Shown in pieces: positions 21,937 through 32,933 of a DNA stretch of 64,000 nucleotides; the first letter of the stretch is position 1; the number at the start of each line of letters is the position of its first letter. A program made the translations under genes and the position numbers. The DNA comes from Strobilurus pachycystidiatus (lineage: Eukaryota; Basidiomycota; Agaricomycetes; Agaricales; Physalacriaceae). The notes under the pieces are model-generated. The model was given only the letters and a program-made list of their open reading frames with translations. It did no database searches and was not told where the DNA came from. The DNA lies in assembly GCA_019915135.1 (NCBI GenBank), contig JAHLMK010000002.1:186001-250000 (forward strand), in the 5' to 3' direction.

Positions 21937-23541
21937 ATGTCCAATTTGGCGCCTATTATCTGTGATAATGGAACCGGATACTCAAAAATTGGGTAATTAA
22001 TCTCTGCAATGCTGTTGCTCGTCGTGCTCAACAACATCGGGATCCGTCTAGGTTCGCCGGAAACTCTGATCCATCCTTGTACGTCCCCCATTCCCTCCGT
22101 GTGCGCCCATTCCGACGCGCATTAATGCCCGCAGTGTGTTCCCGACAGCGATAGCGACCCGCGGTCCCGCCGCCCAGTCGTCACGCGCCCCCGCCATCCC
22201 CTCGAAACCCGGTCATCTGGCATCGAAGCGCGGCGTCGAGGATCTCGACTTCTTCATTGGCGACGAGGCGCTTGCCAACGCGAAGACACCCGGATACGGC
22301 GTCCACTACCCCATCCGCCATGGAATGATAGACAACTGGGACTACATGGAACGTTACTGGGAGCAGACCATCTTCAAGTATCTCCGCGCTGAGCCAGAAG
22401 ATCACCACTTCCTACTGGTGAGTTCCGCTGCATGTCGCCGTCAAACCCGACTGACCCGCCGCCAGACTGAGCCGCCGCTCAACCCGCCAGAAAACAGGGA
22501 ACAGACGGCCGAGATCTTCTTCGAATCATTCAACATCAAAGGTCTCTACATCGCCGTCCAGGCCGTCCTTGCCCTCGCCGCTTCCTGGACATCCAACCGC
22601 GTCTCCGACCGCACCCTCACCGGCACCGTCATCGACTCTGGCGACGGTGTCACCCACGTCATTCCCTGCGCCGAGGGGTACGTTATTGGCAGCGCCATCA
22701 AGCATATCCCCATCGCTGGCCGCGATATCTCTCAGTTTGTCCTCAATCTTATGCGTGAACGTGGCGAGATGGCTGCTGTTCCTCCCGAAGATCAGCTCAG
22801 GGTGGCAGGCAAGGTCAAGGAGACGTACAGTTACGTCTGCCAAGACATCGTCAGAGAGTTCCGCAAGTACGACGAGGACCCGTACAAGTGGTTCGAGCGC
22901 TATGAAGGGGAGCATAGCGTTACCGGCAGGGTGCGTCGCGAACAACCACTCAAGTTTCAATCAAACTAAAAGTCTCTCCAGAAATACGGCGTAGATGTTG
23001 GCTACGAACGTTTTCTTGCCCCCGAGATCTTCTTCAACCCCGAGATATACTCGTCCGATTTCCTCACTCCACTGCCAGAAATTGTCGACGAAGTCATCCA
23101 ACAATCTCCGATCGATGTTCGTCGTGGCTTATACAAGGTTAGTCACTAAACCACACTGTAGAATCCGCTAATAACCTCTACAGAACATCGTTCTCTCAGG
23201 AGGCTCGACCATGTTCACGCACTTTGGCAACCGTCTTAAGCGCGATCTTAAGGTGTTGGTTGAGCGCCGTTTGGACGCTAGCGTGGCTGCTAGTGGAAGT
23301 GTACTCAAGGTTAGTCTATCACCCAACCTTTCATAGACGCGACTCACATCCTCCACTCAAGTCGTCCGGTGTCGAAGTCGATGTCATCTCGCACAAGCAG
23401 CAGCGCTACGCCGTATGGTTCGGTGGCTCCCTATTGGCATCCCTCCCCGAATTCTATGCTTCTTGCCATACCAAGGCGCAGTACGACGAGATTGGGCCTA
23501 GCATTTGCAGGAGATACCAGATATTTGGAACGGCACTTTAG
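21937..23541 (+). CDS. arp3: Actin-related protein 3 (Arp2/3 complex)
   Basis: Seven exons (21937-21992, 22052-22078, 22135-22417, 22466-22930, 22982-23137, 23184-23309, 23362-23541) give 430 residues, the usual Arp3 length. Actin-fold landmarks: phosphate loop [10 protein letters not shown] at the N-terminus, [20 protein letters not shown], the second phosphate loop [25 protein letters not shown] near residue 330, and the Arp3-type ending [14 protein letters not shown]. Arp3 is one of the two actin-related subunits that form the nucleating pseudo-dimer of the Arp2/3 complex, which drives branched actin at endocytic patches and hyphal tips. All splice junctions hold frame and no damage is visible. 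Confidence 0.97.
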
Positions 23542-24247
23542 GAATGGATTTAAATTACCACATTGTAACAGTTTCATGGAAGAATTAGAAACGGATGCTC
23601 GAGCTTGTAGTATGTACTGACTTCGGCTCATTATGTCTGACAGGGACTTCAGACATGTACTCGACACTTGGTCGATCCTTGGACAGCCCGACGACTAACG
23701 CGTATCATCATTGGCTCTGCATAATACAATACTTGGTACTTGGTACTTGGTACGTGTCAAGTACGACCAACTAACTACCACCAAAGCAAGCTTGTCACTG
23801 CGGAATCTGCGGATCATGCAGCATGCTTGCTTCGATTGAACCGGCCGTTCCCGATTTGATTTCGAACTTGACCTTAAACCACGACCAGTCAATTTCCCGC
23901 CCCCACTTTTCGATCAGTCTTGAGTCCCTTGACCAACACAGCAACTACATGCTCAAATAGCGGACGCCGAACAGAAGATGAACGTGTTCGCCATCAACGA
24001 GGTCAACTGTTGAAAGCAAAGATGATGTAGAAACAGACAATGGACATGTGGCGCGGCGCGAAACTCTCAAAGAGTCGGACATTCTTTTTCAGTGGCAATG
24101 GCCATTGTCAATGTCAAACGGCTTCAAGCAGTCGACTGTTCGAAGTCACTTGATCTATCAGTTCAGCCTGTCACTGAGAACCTTCGTGGGAATCTGTGCG
24201 AATAAACATAGCGCCAACTGTCACTGTACGAGGTGTTTGTACCTGCG
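23542..24247. other. Intergenic
   Basis: About 0.7 kb without a supported exon. It contains a short tandem repeat, three copies of ACTTGGT at about 23731-23752. It also carries the promoter side of the following HeLo-like gene. Confidence 0.4.
23731..23752 (+). repeat. Short tandem repeat ACTTGGT x3
   Basis: Three consecutive copies of the heptamer ACTTGGT followed by ACGTGT in the spacer after Arp3. A minor repeat with no obvious function. Confidence 0.6.
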
Positions 24248-25980
24248 ATGGCTTCTCCTCCAGATCCAATCGAGACCATCATCAGATTGGTCAAGCTCGG
24301 GATCGAAATTCGTGAACGGTATAAGATATACACTCAGGCTGAAGCCGATCTCTCTGAACTGGACAGCCGTCTTCGTGCCAGTCTCTTGGTCCTGGAAGTA
24401 TTCCGAAAGGTCATCGAACGAGGCATAGATAGCCTCTTATATCGCCAGCAGCAGGACATTGCCCTCCTGATTGACCATCTGCAGGGAGTCTTCGATCGGT
24501 ACGTCCTCAACCATGCGATCTAGTAGACTCAGATCGAACAACTTATCATGTCCCTAGCCTCGAAAAGCAACTTTCTCGATTTCCGCGTGACGACAAATTG
24601 GATGTCATGGGAAAACTTCGTTGGACGTTCAAAGGCAAGAGTGGATATGAAGGAATTCTACAAGAAATGGCAGAATGGAGAAGCGAGGTGCGCGATGTTG
24701 TTGAAGCAATCAAGCTGTTACAGGAGGAGGAGAAGGAAGAAGATCGTGGTCTATATAAGCAGCTTTTCGGAGAGTGCGGAGGAGCCGGGGTTCATAGTGC
24801 GGATAAGATGAACGACGTATTGCACGGTCGAGGAGGTCAGTCGCCCTTGTTTATAGGTCCGCGTTCGTTTCATGGAACTGATTTGCATAGATGCTCAAGA
24901 TCTGGTCGACTTGGACAGCGGTTTGTTGCCGTTCATCGACGCGGGGAACAACCTGAAGGATGGAGACCGCCAGATCATTGAAGGCCATCTGACCTTCATG
25001 GAGTATCGGTACTTTGAGGCGCGACCTGCCCAGGAGATAGAGGAGTCCATTGCTGATATCAACAAACTCGCGTCCGTTTTGCGTCAGGTGGACGCGGCGT
25101 CGACCCATATTCTGCGCTGCAAAGGAACGATCTATCAGGCCGATGAATACAAACGGTCCATTCTTTTCTATGACATCCCAAGTGAGCCAACGCCGAAGAC
25201 TAAATGGACTCTTGCGCAGGCCATCGAGGACAGGCACACCCTGAAGCCGTCTTTGAATGCTCGGGTTCAGTACGCAGTGGAGATTTCTCTGGCAGTGATG
25301 TTCACGCACGCGGCGGGTTTGGTGCACAAGTCCGTTCGCCCGGAAAACATCCTCAGTGAGTGAAAGTATCAATCTTCTCCAGAGCTCTTCACCGACAAGA
25401 GAACACAACCTATCAGTCCTAAGGAATTCACCTACCACCAACTGCAAGTCCACCTTCTATCATGGCGTATGACTGAAACTTATACTTACCCTGCAATCCT
25501 AAAGCCAGATATGAATTGTCCACCTATCTTGTAGGCTTTGATGCCGCGCGTTTGCGCGATCTTTCCGCCTACTCAGCACAACGAGCGGAGACGGACCCAC
25601 TGAAGAGGCTCTACCAACATCCAGAGCGGCAAATTCCCCTCAACGATGGCAAGGTCATGCGGTTCGGTATTCGCCATGACATGTACAGCTTGGGCGTCGT
25701 GCTTCTGGAGTTGGCCATGTGGAGGAGGATTCAACATATCAATGACCCCGCCTTACAGAAGCTTGTCAGCACGCGAGGACAGGCCTTTGATCCCCGCAAG
25801 CTGCAGGCAAAGCTCGCAGACTTGGTCGATCAGTCACTGGCTGGGTTGATGGGCAAGAAGTATGCAGATGTGGTCCTGTGCTGCTTGCGGGACACAGTGT
25901 CGAATGAAAAGTGCGAGCGCGATATGAGAGAGATGTTCTACGAGCGGGTACTGCAACCATTAAAGAAGATAGTCCTATGA
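24248..25980 (+). CDS. HeLo-like N-terminal domain fused to a pseudokinase (MLKL-like architecture)
   Basis: Exons 24248-24498, 24558-24835 and 24891-25355 join cleanly; a short fourth exon around 25420-25462 and a last exon from about 25510 complete roughly 470 residues. The N-terminus is a helical bundle (IETIIRLVKLGIEIRERYK, AEADLSELDSRLRASLLVLE) like fungal HeLo/HET-S-type prion-inhibition domains, which permeabilise membranes in heterokaryon incompatibility. The C-terminus is kinase-like but catalytically degenerate: the HRD loop reads HKSVRPEN (catalytic Asp replaced), the DFG region reads GFDAAR, and no Gly-rich loop or VAIK lysine was seen. MYSLGVVLLELAMW matches the kinase F helix. 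This is the layout of animal MLKL and of known fungal HeLo-kinase proteins. It is convergent with, and 161 bp from, a kinase-ankyrin gene. The HeLo assignment rests on pattern and would need a profile search. Confidence 0.6.
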
Positions 25981-26141
25981 TTGTTGTGGCTCCAGTTTGG
26001 CTTGTAATAGTGTATCGGTATCCCGTGAACTTGTTCTACTCGTATATAGCAGAGTCCGAATGACTACATTGAAGGGGTCAATATACTCTACCAACTTGAA
26101 GGCCCGGATCATCTACATGTCCGCCGCGTCTTATTCTCACA

Positions 26142-29100
26142 CTACCTAGAACGTGATGGCCGCGTGTAAGTAGCGGCACCCCATGCTAACAGAGCGCAAG
26201 TCAGACATGCTACAACTGAGAGGCTCCAAGGAGAGTACGAATGCTCGACTCCAAGTCCTCCTCGTCCCCCGCTCGGATCGTTCTGCCTATCTGGGTCGGG
26301 TTCCTCATGGTTTTCTCCCTTTGTTTGAGGACCATGAGTGGCCGGGAGGTTCGCGATGTCTTCCTCGTTCACTACATGTAATGACTGCACAGGAGTGGAA
26401 GACTTTGCCTGCTCCGTACGCAGCTTTTTGAGAGCTCGACGCCTGTCGTAGTCGTCACGCCTGACAGTCTCATCATCGAGGGTGTATAGCTGTTGTGCGG
26501 TCCTTCCGGCGGAGTCCTCCATATCAGGATTGCAACCTACCTCTAAGAGGTACTCTCGAAGGTTGTCACAATGGTACTTGCTAGCCGTATGGAGGGCCGT
26601 CTCTCCCAGTACGTCGGTAGCATTCAACTCTATACCATGTCGAACGAGTTCCTTGAGCATAGCAAGCACACGATCGCTGTCCTGTCCGTGGGTGCATGAC
26701 ACTGTAATGTGAAGGGCCATCTCTCCGTCGTGCGTACGAGCAGAGATGAGAGCTTTGTGGTCCAAAATGATATTGAGGGCTGCCGTCGACAATTTCTGGC
26801 CGCAAAATGGACTGCAGACCAGCCCATAACCGCTTTCGAGTTTTCTGCCGTTGGTTGGGCGATGTCTGCAGCAGAGGCACCGCTTCTAAGTAGCAGCTCG
26901 AGATTAGGGCAAATCCCATCTCGGCCGGCTTGGTGACAGGCATAAATCGCCCAGCAAACCAGCGGTATACCCTGGTGTGGAATGCTTGCATCTGCACCAC
27001 GGTCTATAAAAATCTGTGCGAGATCGTGGTGGTCCAACCCCACAGCTAGTCCAAGCGGAGTGACGTTTCGAACAGAGAAGTTAGGATCTGCGCCACGTTT
27101 CAGCAAGACACAGACCATATCCTTGTTATTATGTTGTACTGCCGCGGAAAGCGCCGTCACATCATCGACTGCAGTATTCGGATCTGCGTCATAGTCCAAG
27201 AGGAGGGTGACCATCTTCAGGAAGTTCCCGTGTGCGGCAGCTATACCTAATGCCGTGACGGAGTTGTGACATGAGCGCAGGTTGACATCGACCTTGCGGC
27301 CATATCTCAACAGGATCAGGGCGAGCTCTAATGTCTTCTCTTCATCTTTGCAGCCTTTGTCTCTCCGTCCATTCCCTGCTTTACTGGCAACCCACGCACA
27401 CTCCTGAAGGGCCGTAGAGCCTTCCGCAGCGCGAGCGTTGACATCCGATCCATTTTCGAGAAGGAAACAACAGAGGCGCGGTTTCTGGGCCTCGAGCGCG
27501 AACCGAAGTGGTGCGTAGAGTGTACGTTCCATGACATCGTTCACAGAGCTCGGTCGGTGGTCAACGATGGGCCTGGCAACTTCCACACTCAGATCATCCG
27601 AAACCGTAATTGCCTGACAGCACAAGTGCAGAGGCGTGCGGCTGTCTCTGTCTCGCACACTTGAATCAGCACCATGAGCGAGGAGCGCAGATACGGCACG
27701 AGGTTTCCCAGATACCGCAGCCATATGAAGCGCACTCAGTCCTTCCGAACCCCACGAAGCTTGGCCGACTTCAGGAATGCCCGCGTTGGCAAGAAGCCGC
27801 ACGCTTGCAACAGTGACCCCTTCCGATGCAGACCTCAGGGCATTCGCAGTTTCTGGGTCCCCTGGGGACTCGGCGCCTGCGCTACAGGCAAGAACAATGA
27901 ATCTCCGCCATCCAAACGAGAACATATGATAGGTGCACTGGTTGGCAACCTCGACATTCACATGCTCTAGCTGCGACGCCGAAAGAGTCTCTGAAAGACC
28001 CTCCCAGTCCTGAAGCTCCATCATAGCTCTGAACGGGGTCAATTTCGCTCCCGGTGCCAGAAGAAATGGATCAAGGCGTGCTGTTTGTCGGAGAAGGCGG
28101 AGGGCATCCGTTCTTAGGTCCTGGTAATTATCTGAACAGAGGATGTAGCAGTACGCCAGGAACACCTTCGAATCGACGTCACGACTGGACGACTGTAGGG
28201 ATTCTTCGTATAGCTGTTTCTGTAGAGACCATGGAACTTTGGGAAGCGTTTCTTCGTCGGCCTGCACAAGCTCATCAGTTGAGTTCTACCACGCTTTTCG
28301 CAAGGGCTATACTCACGGTTATGTCTGAGTCACCTTTGGAAGTCTGCGAGTCCGCGATCTGAGCACTGTCCGGCGATGGTGAGACCGGCGTCTCAGTAGA
28401 ACTGCAATCATATGCGTCAAAGACATCGAATCAACAAAACTATAATACCACTTACGCTTGTTCAATCTCCTTGCGTAATTCTTCCGTTACCGTCGCGAGA
28501 GAAGTACGCCGAATGGGATCAGTGTGTAGTGTGTTGGTAATGATGTCCCGTAGAGTTTGCGGCGTATCCTCAGGAGCATAAGCCAAAAGATATTTCGCAG
28601 CCTCGCCATCAATGAACTTCATGCGCGATATTTCAGACTCTGAGATCGCATCGGAGAACGGGAACCGTCGACAGCTAGTAACAATCTCCCAAACCAGCAG
28701 ACCAAACGCGTATATGTCTCGGTACTCTGAATTCCCATACTCCCCAGAACCGTCCAAGCCAGGAGTGAGGCATTCTGGGGCCAAGTAGTTTTGTGTGCCG
28801 GCAGCGATGGGAGATTCTGTCCCAGTAGACGTGCTGTTGCCGAAATCAGATAGTTTGGCGGAGAACCGGGTCATCTCATGAGGAAAGATGAGGACGTTCT
28901 GGGCTTTGACATCTGCATGAACGATGCCCTTCTCGTGGAGTGCTTGCAGAGCAGCGCCGATGTGCAAGGCGAAGTGACATTTCAGTTCCAAAGTGACCGC
29001 CGAGGAGGCATTGCTGTGGAAGAAGTCACGAAGATTTCCAAGGGCGAGTTCGACGACGAGTGTAGGTTTCACTTCTGGGCCGACCTCCACGAACGCTACA

Positions 29101-29735
29101 CCCAGAATGTCCACGATATGAGGGCACGATTTCAGTTCGCCCATCACCCTGACTTCCTTGAGGAAGGTACCTAGAACAAAAGGGCGATTGCCAGATTGGT
29201 GGATGGATTGGACCGACTCCTTGAGAGCTACGGCAATGCGGATGGGCCTGGTGCTTCCGGTCATGTAGGACGCGGCCGATGCAGAGGTACCGCTCCAAGG
29301 TTTGACGAATTTGCGGTCGCCATAGTCGCCTCCGTCGCGGTCCTTACGAGGGAATGAAGGGGAGGCATGATAGTCTTTGAACAAGTGTCCAGCAAAGACA
29401 TTGAAGTCGCGACCTGGGCCAAGATAGTCGCCCTTCGAGACAAATTCATACTGTGGTGTCTCCTCCGGCACTGTGGTGTCTCCTCCGGCGGTGCAGTAGG
29501 GCGGGTCTTCAGATAATCCTCGTGATATCTCAAGACCCTCGAGCCAGATTTGTAAATCTCGTTGACAAGCTTTCCATAAGTAGAGCTCTCTGGGTCATCT
29601 TCAGAAACGCTGGAGGCGTTCGCCGGATATGTCGAATCACTGAAGTCAAAAGGATCTGTGGACGACTGAACCACTGTGCCATGACAGTAGAGCTGGAACC
29701 TTACCTCTCACTGGAGACGTGGGGCTATCGTCCAT
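26142..29735 (-). pseudogene. Protein kinase-ankyrin repeat-transmembrane protein, frame interrupted
   Basis: Four main exons (29735-29705, 29655-28456, 28401-28317, 28261-26142) read as one protein. The start MDDSPTSPVR is tentative; upstream exons are possible. The kinase domain looks active: VALKE (VAIK lysine), LVVELALGNL, HADVKAQN (catalytic Asp), SDFGN, LAPE and DIYAFGLLVWEIV. A Sel1/TPR-like linker follows (DSKVFLAYCYILCSDNYQD). Then come at least seven ankyrin repeats (GLSALHMAAVSG, SRTPLHLC, TALGIAAAHGN, TALSAAVQHNNKD, TPLGLAVGLD, WSAVHFAA, GETALHTASKYH) and a C-terminal membrane segment (LSVVACLTCALLAWGAATY). Two frame problems: an exact 20-nt tandem duplication (29450-29489) separates the N-terminal segment from the kinase, and a one-base shift near 26798-26802 splits the ankyrin region. 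A GT-AG intron removing the duplicated zone is possible but would also delete sequence that looks coding. The gene may be a recent pseudogene or carry assembly errors. Confidence 0.7.
29450..29489 (+). repeat. Exact 20-bp tandem duplication inside the kinase gene
   Basis: The unit ACTGTGGTGTCTCCTCCGGC occurs twice head to tail, at 29450-29469 and 29470-29489. Because 20 is not a multiple of three, the second copy shifts the frame. Removing one copy restores a continuous minus-strand reading, TAPPEETPQ running straight into YEFVSKGDYL. Confidence 0.9.
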
Positions 29736-30079
29736 ATCCGCGAGAAGATTGAGTGCTTCCCGAGAGACGTTGACTGCAGAAGGCAATGTGCGATGACATG
29801 AGGAGACAGCGTGTGTGAACTTGACAAGTGAATAGAATGTGACTGGCGGGTCAGCCTCCCAGCTTTGAATACTTCAGGACTGAATAGGTATTACATAATA
29901 TATTATGATGTGACGTTGGTTGGACGTCGACTGGACGTCGGTTGTTCGGGATGGCCAGGGGATGGCCAGGGCCATGGTGGTTCGGTGCAAACAAGGCAAA
30001 AACAGGGTGACACGATTGGTTCTGCTTGGCAGCCACGTCCAGGTGTTTCTTCGCCCAGCGCCATAGAGCGCCATTCGCA

Positions 30080-31382
30080 ATGCCACCAAAGAAATCGTCG
30101 GCCCCGGGGAGGTCGACCAGGTCGCGGAAGAATGGTACCTCGCCCGCTGATCCTCCCAGCAGAACCAAGCCCTCGCATGAAGCAAGCAAAGTCCCAGTGG
30201 CAACGCCTAATGTTCCAATGAACGCAAACTCACAGGGCTTTCCCACTCTGCCCTACGAGCTACACATGGAAATTCTGTCGTATTTTCCTCCCGTGCCGGT
30301 ACCTTGCCTGAATTTCAGCTACTACTACAGTGGTCACCCAGCCTATTGCAAGGGTCTCCCAGCCTTATATCGTTGCCGATTTGACGTGGTCTTCGCGTTG
30401 TCGCACACTTGCACTGCCTTGCGGCATGTCTTTCATCAGCTACTTTGGCAAAGCGTAGAAGCTTTTCCACCGGCGAAGCCTTCTCTAACTGGTGATCTGG
30501 ATAATGACAAGGCCATAGCGACAGAGCTAGTCTTGCAGGCAGAGGTCGTCACGATCCGAGCACCTCATCTCGCTGAACGTGTGCAGTACGTCTTGTAATT
30601 TCTGCTTTGCTTGGCTGACAATTATACTGCTATACTGTCAGAGTTTTCAACGTGGCGCTCTCGGAATACTGCGCTCACACCGTCTACAAGGAATTCGTTC
30701 GCTGCCTCACCTGCCTCCCCAATCTTCACACTCTCCAGATTCTATGTTTTCCATCAGGTCAACGTGCTCAGAGGCCCTTTACTGCCTTCAAGGCTGCACT
30801 CTCCAAGAAATGTTTCACCAGTATCACCACGTTGACGCTTCCTGTGAGCCTTCTTGAGTTGGTCGACATTTGTCGGATATTCCCCAATGCGAGGCATGTA
30901 GGACTCAGTGGCTTCGGTGTTGTGAGGACGCTAGAAATGTACAAACTCCCCCGCACAATCCACACGTTGCAGGCTGAGGTAGCTAGTTTCGGGGAGTACT
31001 GGCGGCCAGAACGTGCGCGCCAATTACATCTCTCTCTGGTAATCGCCTAATGTCCCGCCTCATAGTGCTCATCCAGGATTATCCGGAGCTCCATATCACC
31101 CCACGCATCGACATTTACGATATTGGACGCTTACAAAACGATCTACCGCTTCTCAGACAGCTCAAACATCTACACACCATCCAGCTGGGTTGCTCACGCT
31201 ATCGGTACACCGACATCAAGGAAGAGCTCGCATCTATCATAATCATGGCAAAGTCGATTGTCAGGAAAAATCTAGACGAGAATGTAGAGCTGGAGGACGT
31301 GCAAAAGGGTGAAGTGCTGATATGGAATGAGGAGACGTTGTTAGAACGAATGGAGGTTAGACGCTTCGCGAAGGAGGATTGA
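30080..31382 (+). CDS. F-box protein, frame broken near the C-terminus
   Basis: Two exons (30080-30585 and 30642 onward; intron 30586-30641) begin MPPKKSSAPGRSTRSRKNG, a basic tail, followed by an F-box (FPTLPYELHMEILSYFPPVP). A leucine-rich body follows (LTCLPNLHTLQILCFPSG, ISTTLTLPVS-type repeats). The reading stops at 31048-31050, while a coherent continuation (MSRLIVLIQDYPELHITPR ... KEELASIIIMAKSIVRKNLDE) lies in another frame to 31382. The break coincides with a CT dinucleotide run (about 31029-31037): one CT fewer would give LHLSGNRLMSRL in one frame. F-box proteins recruit substrates to SCF ubiquitin ligases. Large variable F-box families are typical of Agaricomycetes. Confidence 0.65.
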
Positions 31383-31673
31383 CACGTCGCGTTGATTTGG
31401 TACAATCGCCATTTTTACGTCGGCCGTTGTGGCCCGCGATTCAGAACGTCCTGTGACTTTATCTTTGCAAGCAGCTCCCTGTATCTGAGGTAAGGTGCAG
31501 CTGATCTAACAGTCTGACAGCCAACCCATTGAGTTTGATTCCGCTGAGTAAGGTCTTGACTCAGTGACTTCGCACAGGAACTCCGCGAACGTAAAGTGGA
31601 CGGTACTAAATAGAGAGGTCTACGAAGGTGAATACGGAAACGTCTCACACAGCGTCTTGTCTTCATACTTGGA

Positions 31674-32726
31674 ATGTCGTCGTCTACTAGTCTTCCCAAC
31701 ACCATGCGCGCAATAGTTGTCGAAGAGTTCGGCGACGTCGAAAAATCCTTGGTACTGAAGGATGTCCCAACGCCTGCACCCAGTCCAGGCTACGCTTTGA
31801 TCAAGGTGAAGGCGTTTGGTATCAATCATGCAGAGATGCATATGCGGCGCGGGGAATGGGCGGAGAGCATGCCCATAATTGGCATCGAATGCGTCGGGAT
31901 CGTTATTTCCAGCCTTCCCGCTACCCCTGGCGGCCCGACACTCGAGCCTGACACGCCCGTCGTCACAGTCATGGGCGGCCTTGGGCGCACGATCAACGGC
32001 AGCTATGCCGAGTATACCTCTGCGCGCTTGGACAACACCGTACCCATTCCGCGTGCGCTCGTTGAAAAGCTCGGCTGGGCGCGTCTCGGTGCTCTTCCCG
32101 AGACTTATGCGACGGCGTGGACCTGCCTTTTCCGCAATCTTGATTTGCAGCCTGGCGAGCGGCTGCTCATCCGCGGTGCCACGAGCGCGTTCGGTACTGC
32201 GGCGGTGAAGCTTGCGGTGAACAGGGGAGCTGTCGTTAGCGGCACAACTAGGAAGGCGGAGAAGGCGGAAGGCTTGAAGGCCATCGGAGTGCACAATGTG
32301 TTGATAGAGGAAGGCACGGCCTTGACCGACAAGTTGATCTCTGAAGGGCGCAAGTTCGACAAGGTACTTGAGCTCATCGGGAACAGCACAGTAGTCGGTT
32401 CGCTCAAGCTGCTGCGGCGCAGCGGTATCCTGTGTCTCGCTGGCTGGCTGGGTGGCTTGGATCCCATTGAGTTCAACCCGTTGCTACAGATGGCAAGTGG
32501 CGTGTACTTCTCGTTCTTTGGCAGTTTTTCGTTCGGGAACGACGAGTTCCCGCTCACAGATGTGCCTTTGGTCGACATTTTTGACCTGGTGGCCATTGGA
32601 GAGCTGGAAGCAGAGCCACAGAGGGTGTTTGAGTTCGGAGAGGAGAGCGTGAGGAAGGCGCACCGGCTCATGGAAGCGGGACAGGCAGGCGGGAAGATGG
32701 TTGTGGTCGTCGACTCTGCGCTCTGA
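31674..32726 (+). CDS. MDR-family quinone oxidoreductase-like protein
   Basis: A single uninterrupted exon encodes 350 residues, unusual among its intron-rich neighbours. The N-terminal catalytic domain shows MRAIVVEEFGDVEKSLVLKD, KAFGINHAEMHMRRGEW and IIGIECVGIV. The Rossmann domain has GERLLIRGATSAFGTAAVKLA, an AxxGxxG-like NADPH loop, then TTRKAEKAEGLKAIG. The zinc-binding Cys cluster of alcohol dehydrogenases is absent, which points to the zinc-free quinone oxidoreductase/enoyl-reductase branch. The substrate is unknown. Absence of introns could reflect horizontal transfer or retrotransposition; composition alone does not decide. The start at 31674 (MSSSTSLPNTMRA) has a second in-frame ATG ten codons later, before the conserved start RAIVV. 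Confidence 0.85.
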   Translation: MSSSTSLPNTMRAIVVEEFGDVEKSLVLKDVPTPAPSPGYALIKVKAFGINHAEMHMRRGEWAESMPIIGIECVGIVISSLPATPGGPTLEPDTPVVTVMGGLGRTINGSYAEYTSARLDNTVPIPRALVEKLGWARLGALPETYATAWTCLFRNLDLQPGERLLIRGATSAFGTAAVKLAVNRGAVVSGTTRKAEKAEGLKAIGVHNVLIEEGTALTDKLISEGRKFDKVLELIGNSTVVGSLKLLRRSGILCLAGWLGGLDPIEFNPLLQMASGVYFSFFGSFSFGNDEFPLTDVPLVDIFDLVAIGELEAEPQRVFEFGEESVRKAHRLMEAGQAGGKMVVVVDSAL

Positions 32727-32933
32727 GTACTGAGTAGGCACCAAATTTGAAGTATAACAGAATCGAGAGGTTAAGCGACGTCGACTTCTAGATTCATCGT
32801 CAGAATGCCACGCGATATACGCTAAAACGACTCGAGGAAGGTTGATTTGAGTCAATCTTGAGCTCACAACGATGTGATCCTATGATGTCAATATACAGAC
32901 AGAGTTATATGGTGGTGTTACTGTAGATGTATC

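Noticed and set aside
29851..30246. Overlapping minus-strand frames opposite the F-box gene start
   Set aside because: Low-complexity readings antisense to the basic tail and F-box of the plus-strand gene, with no conserved motif.
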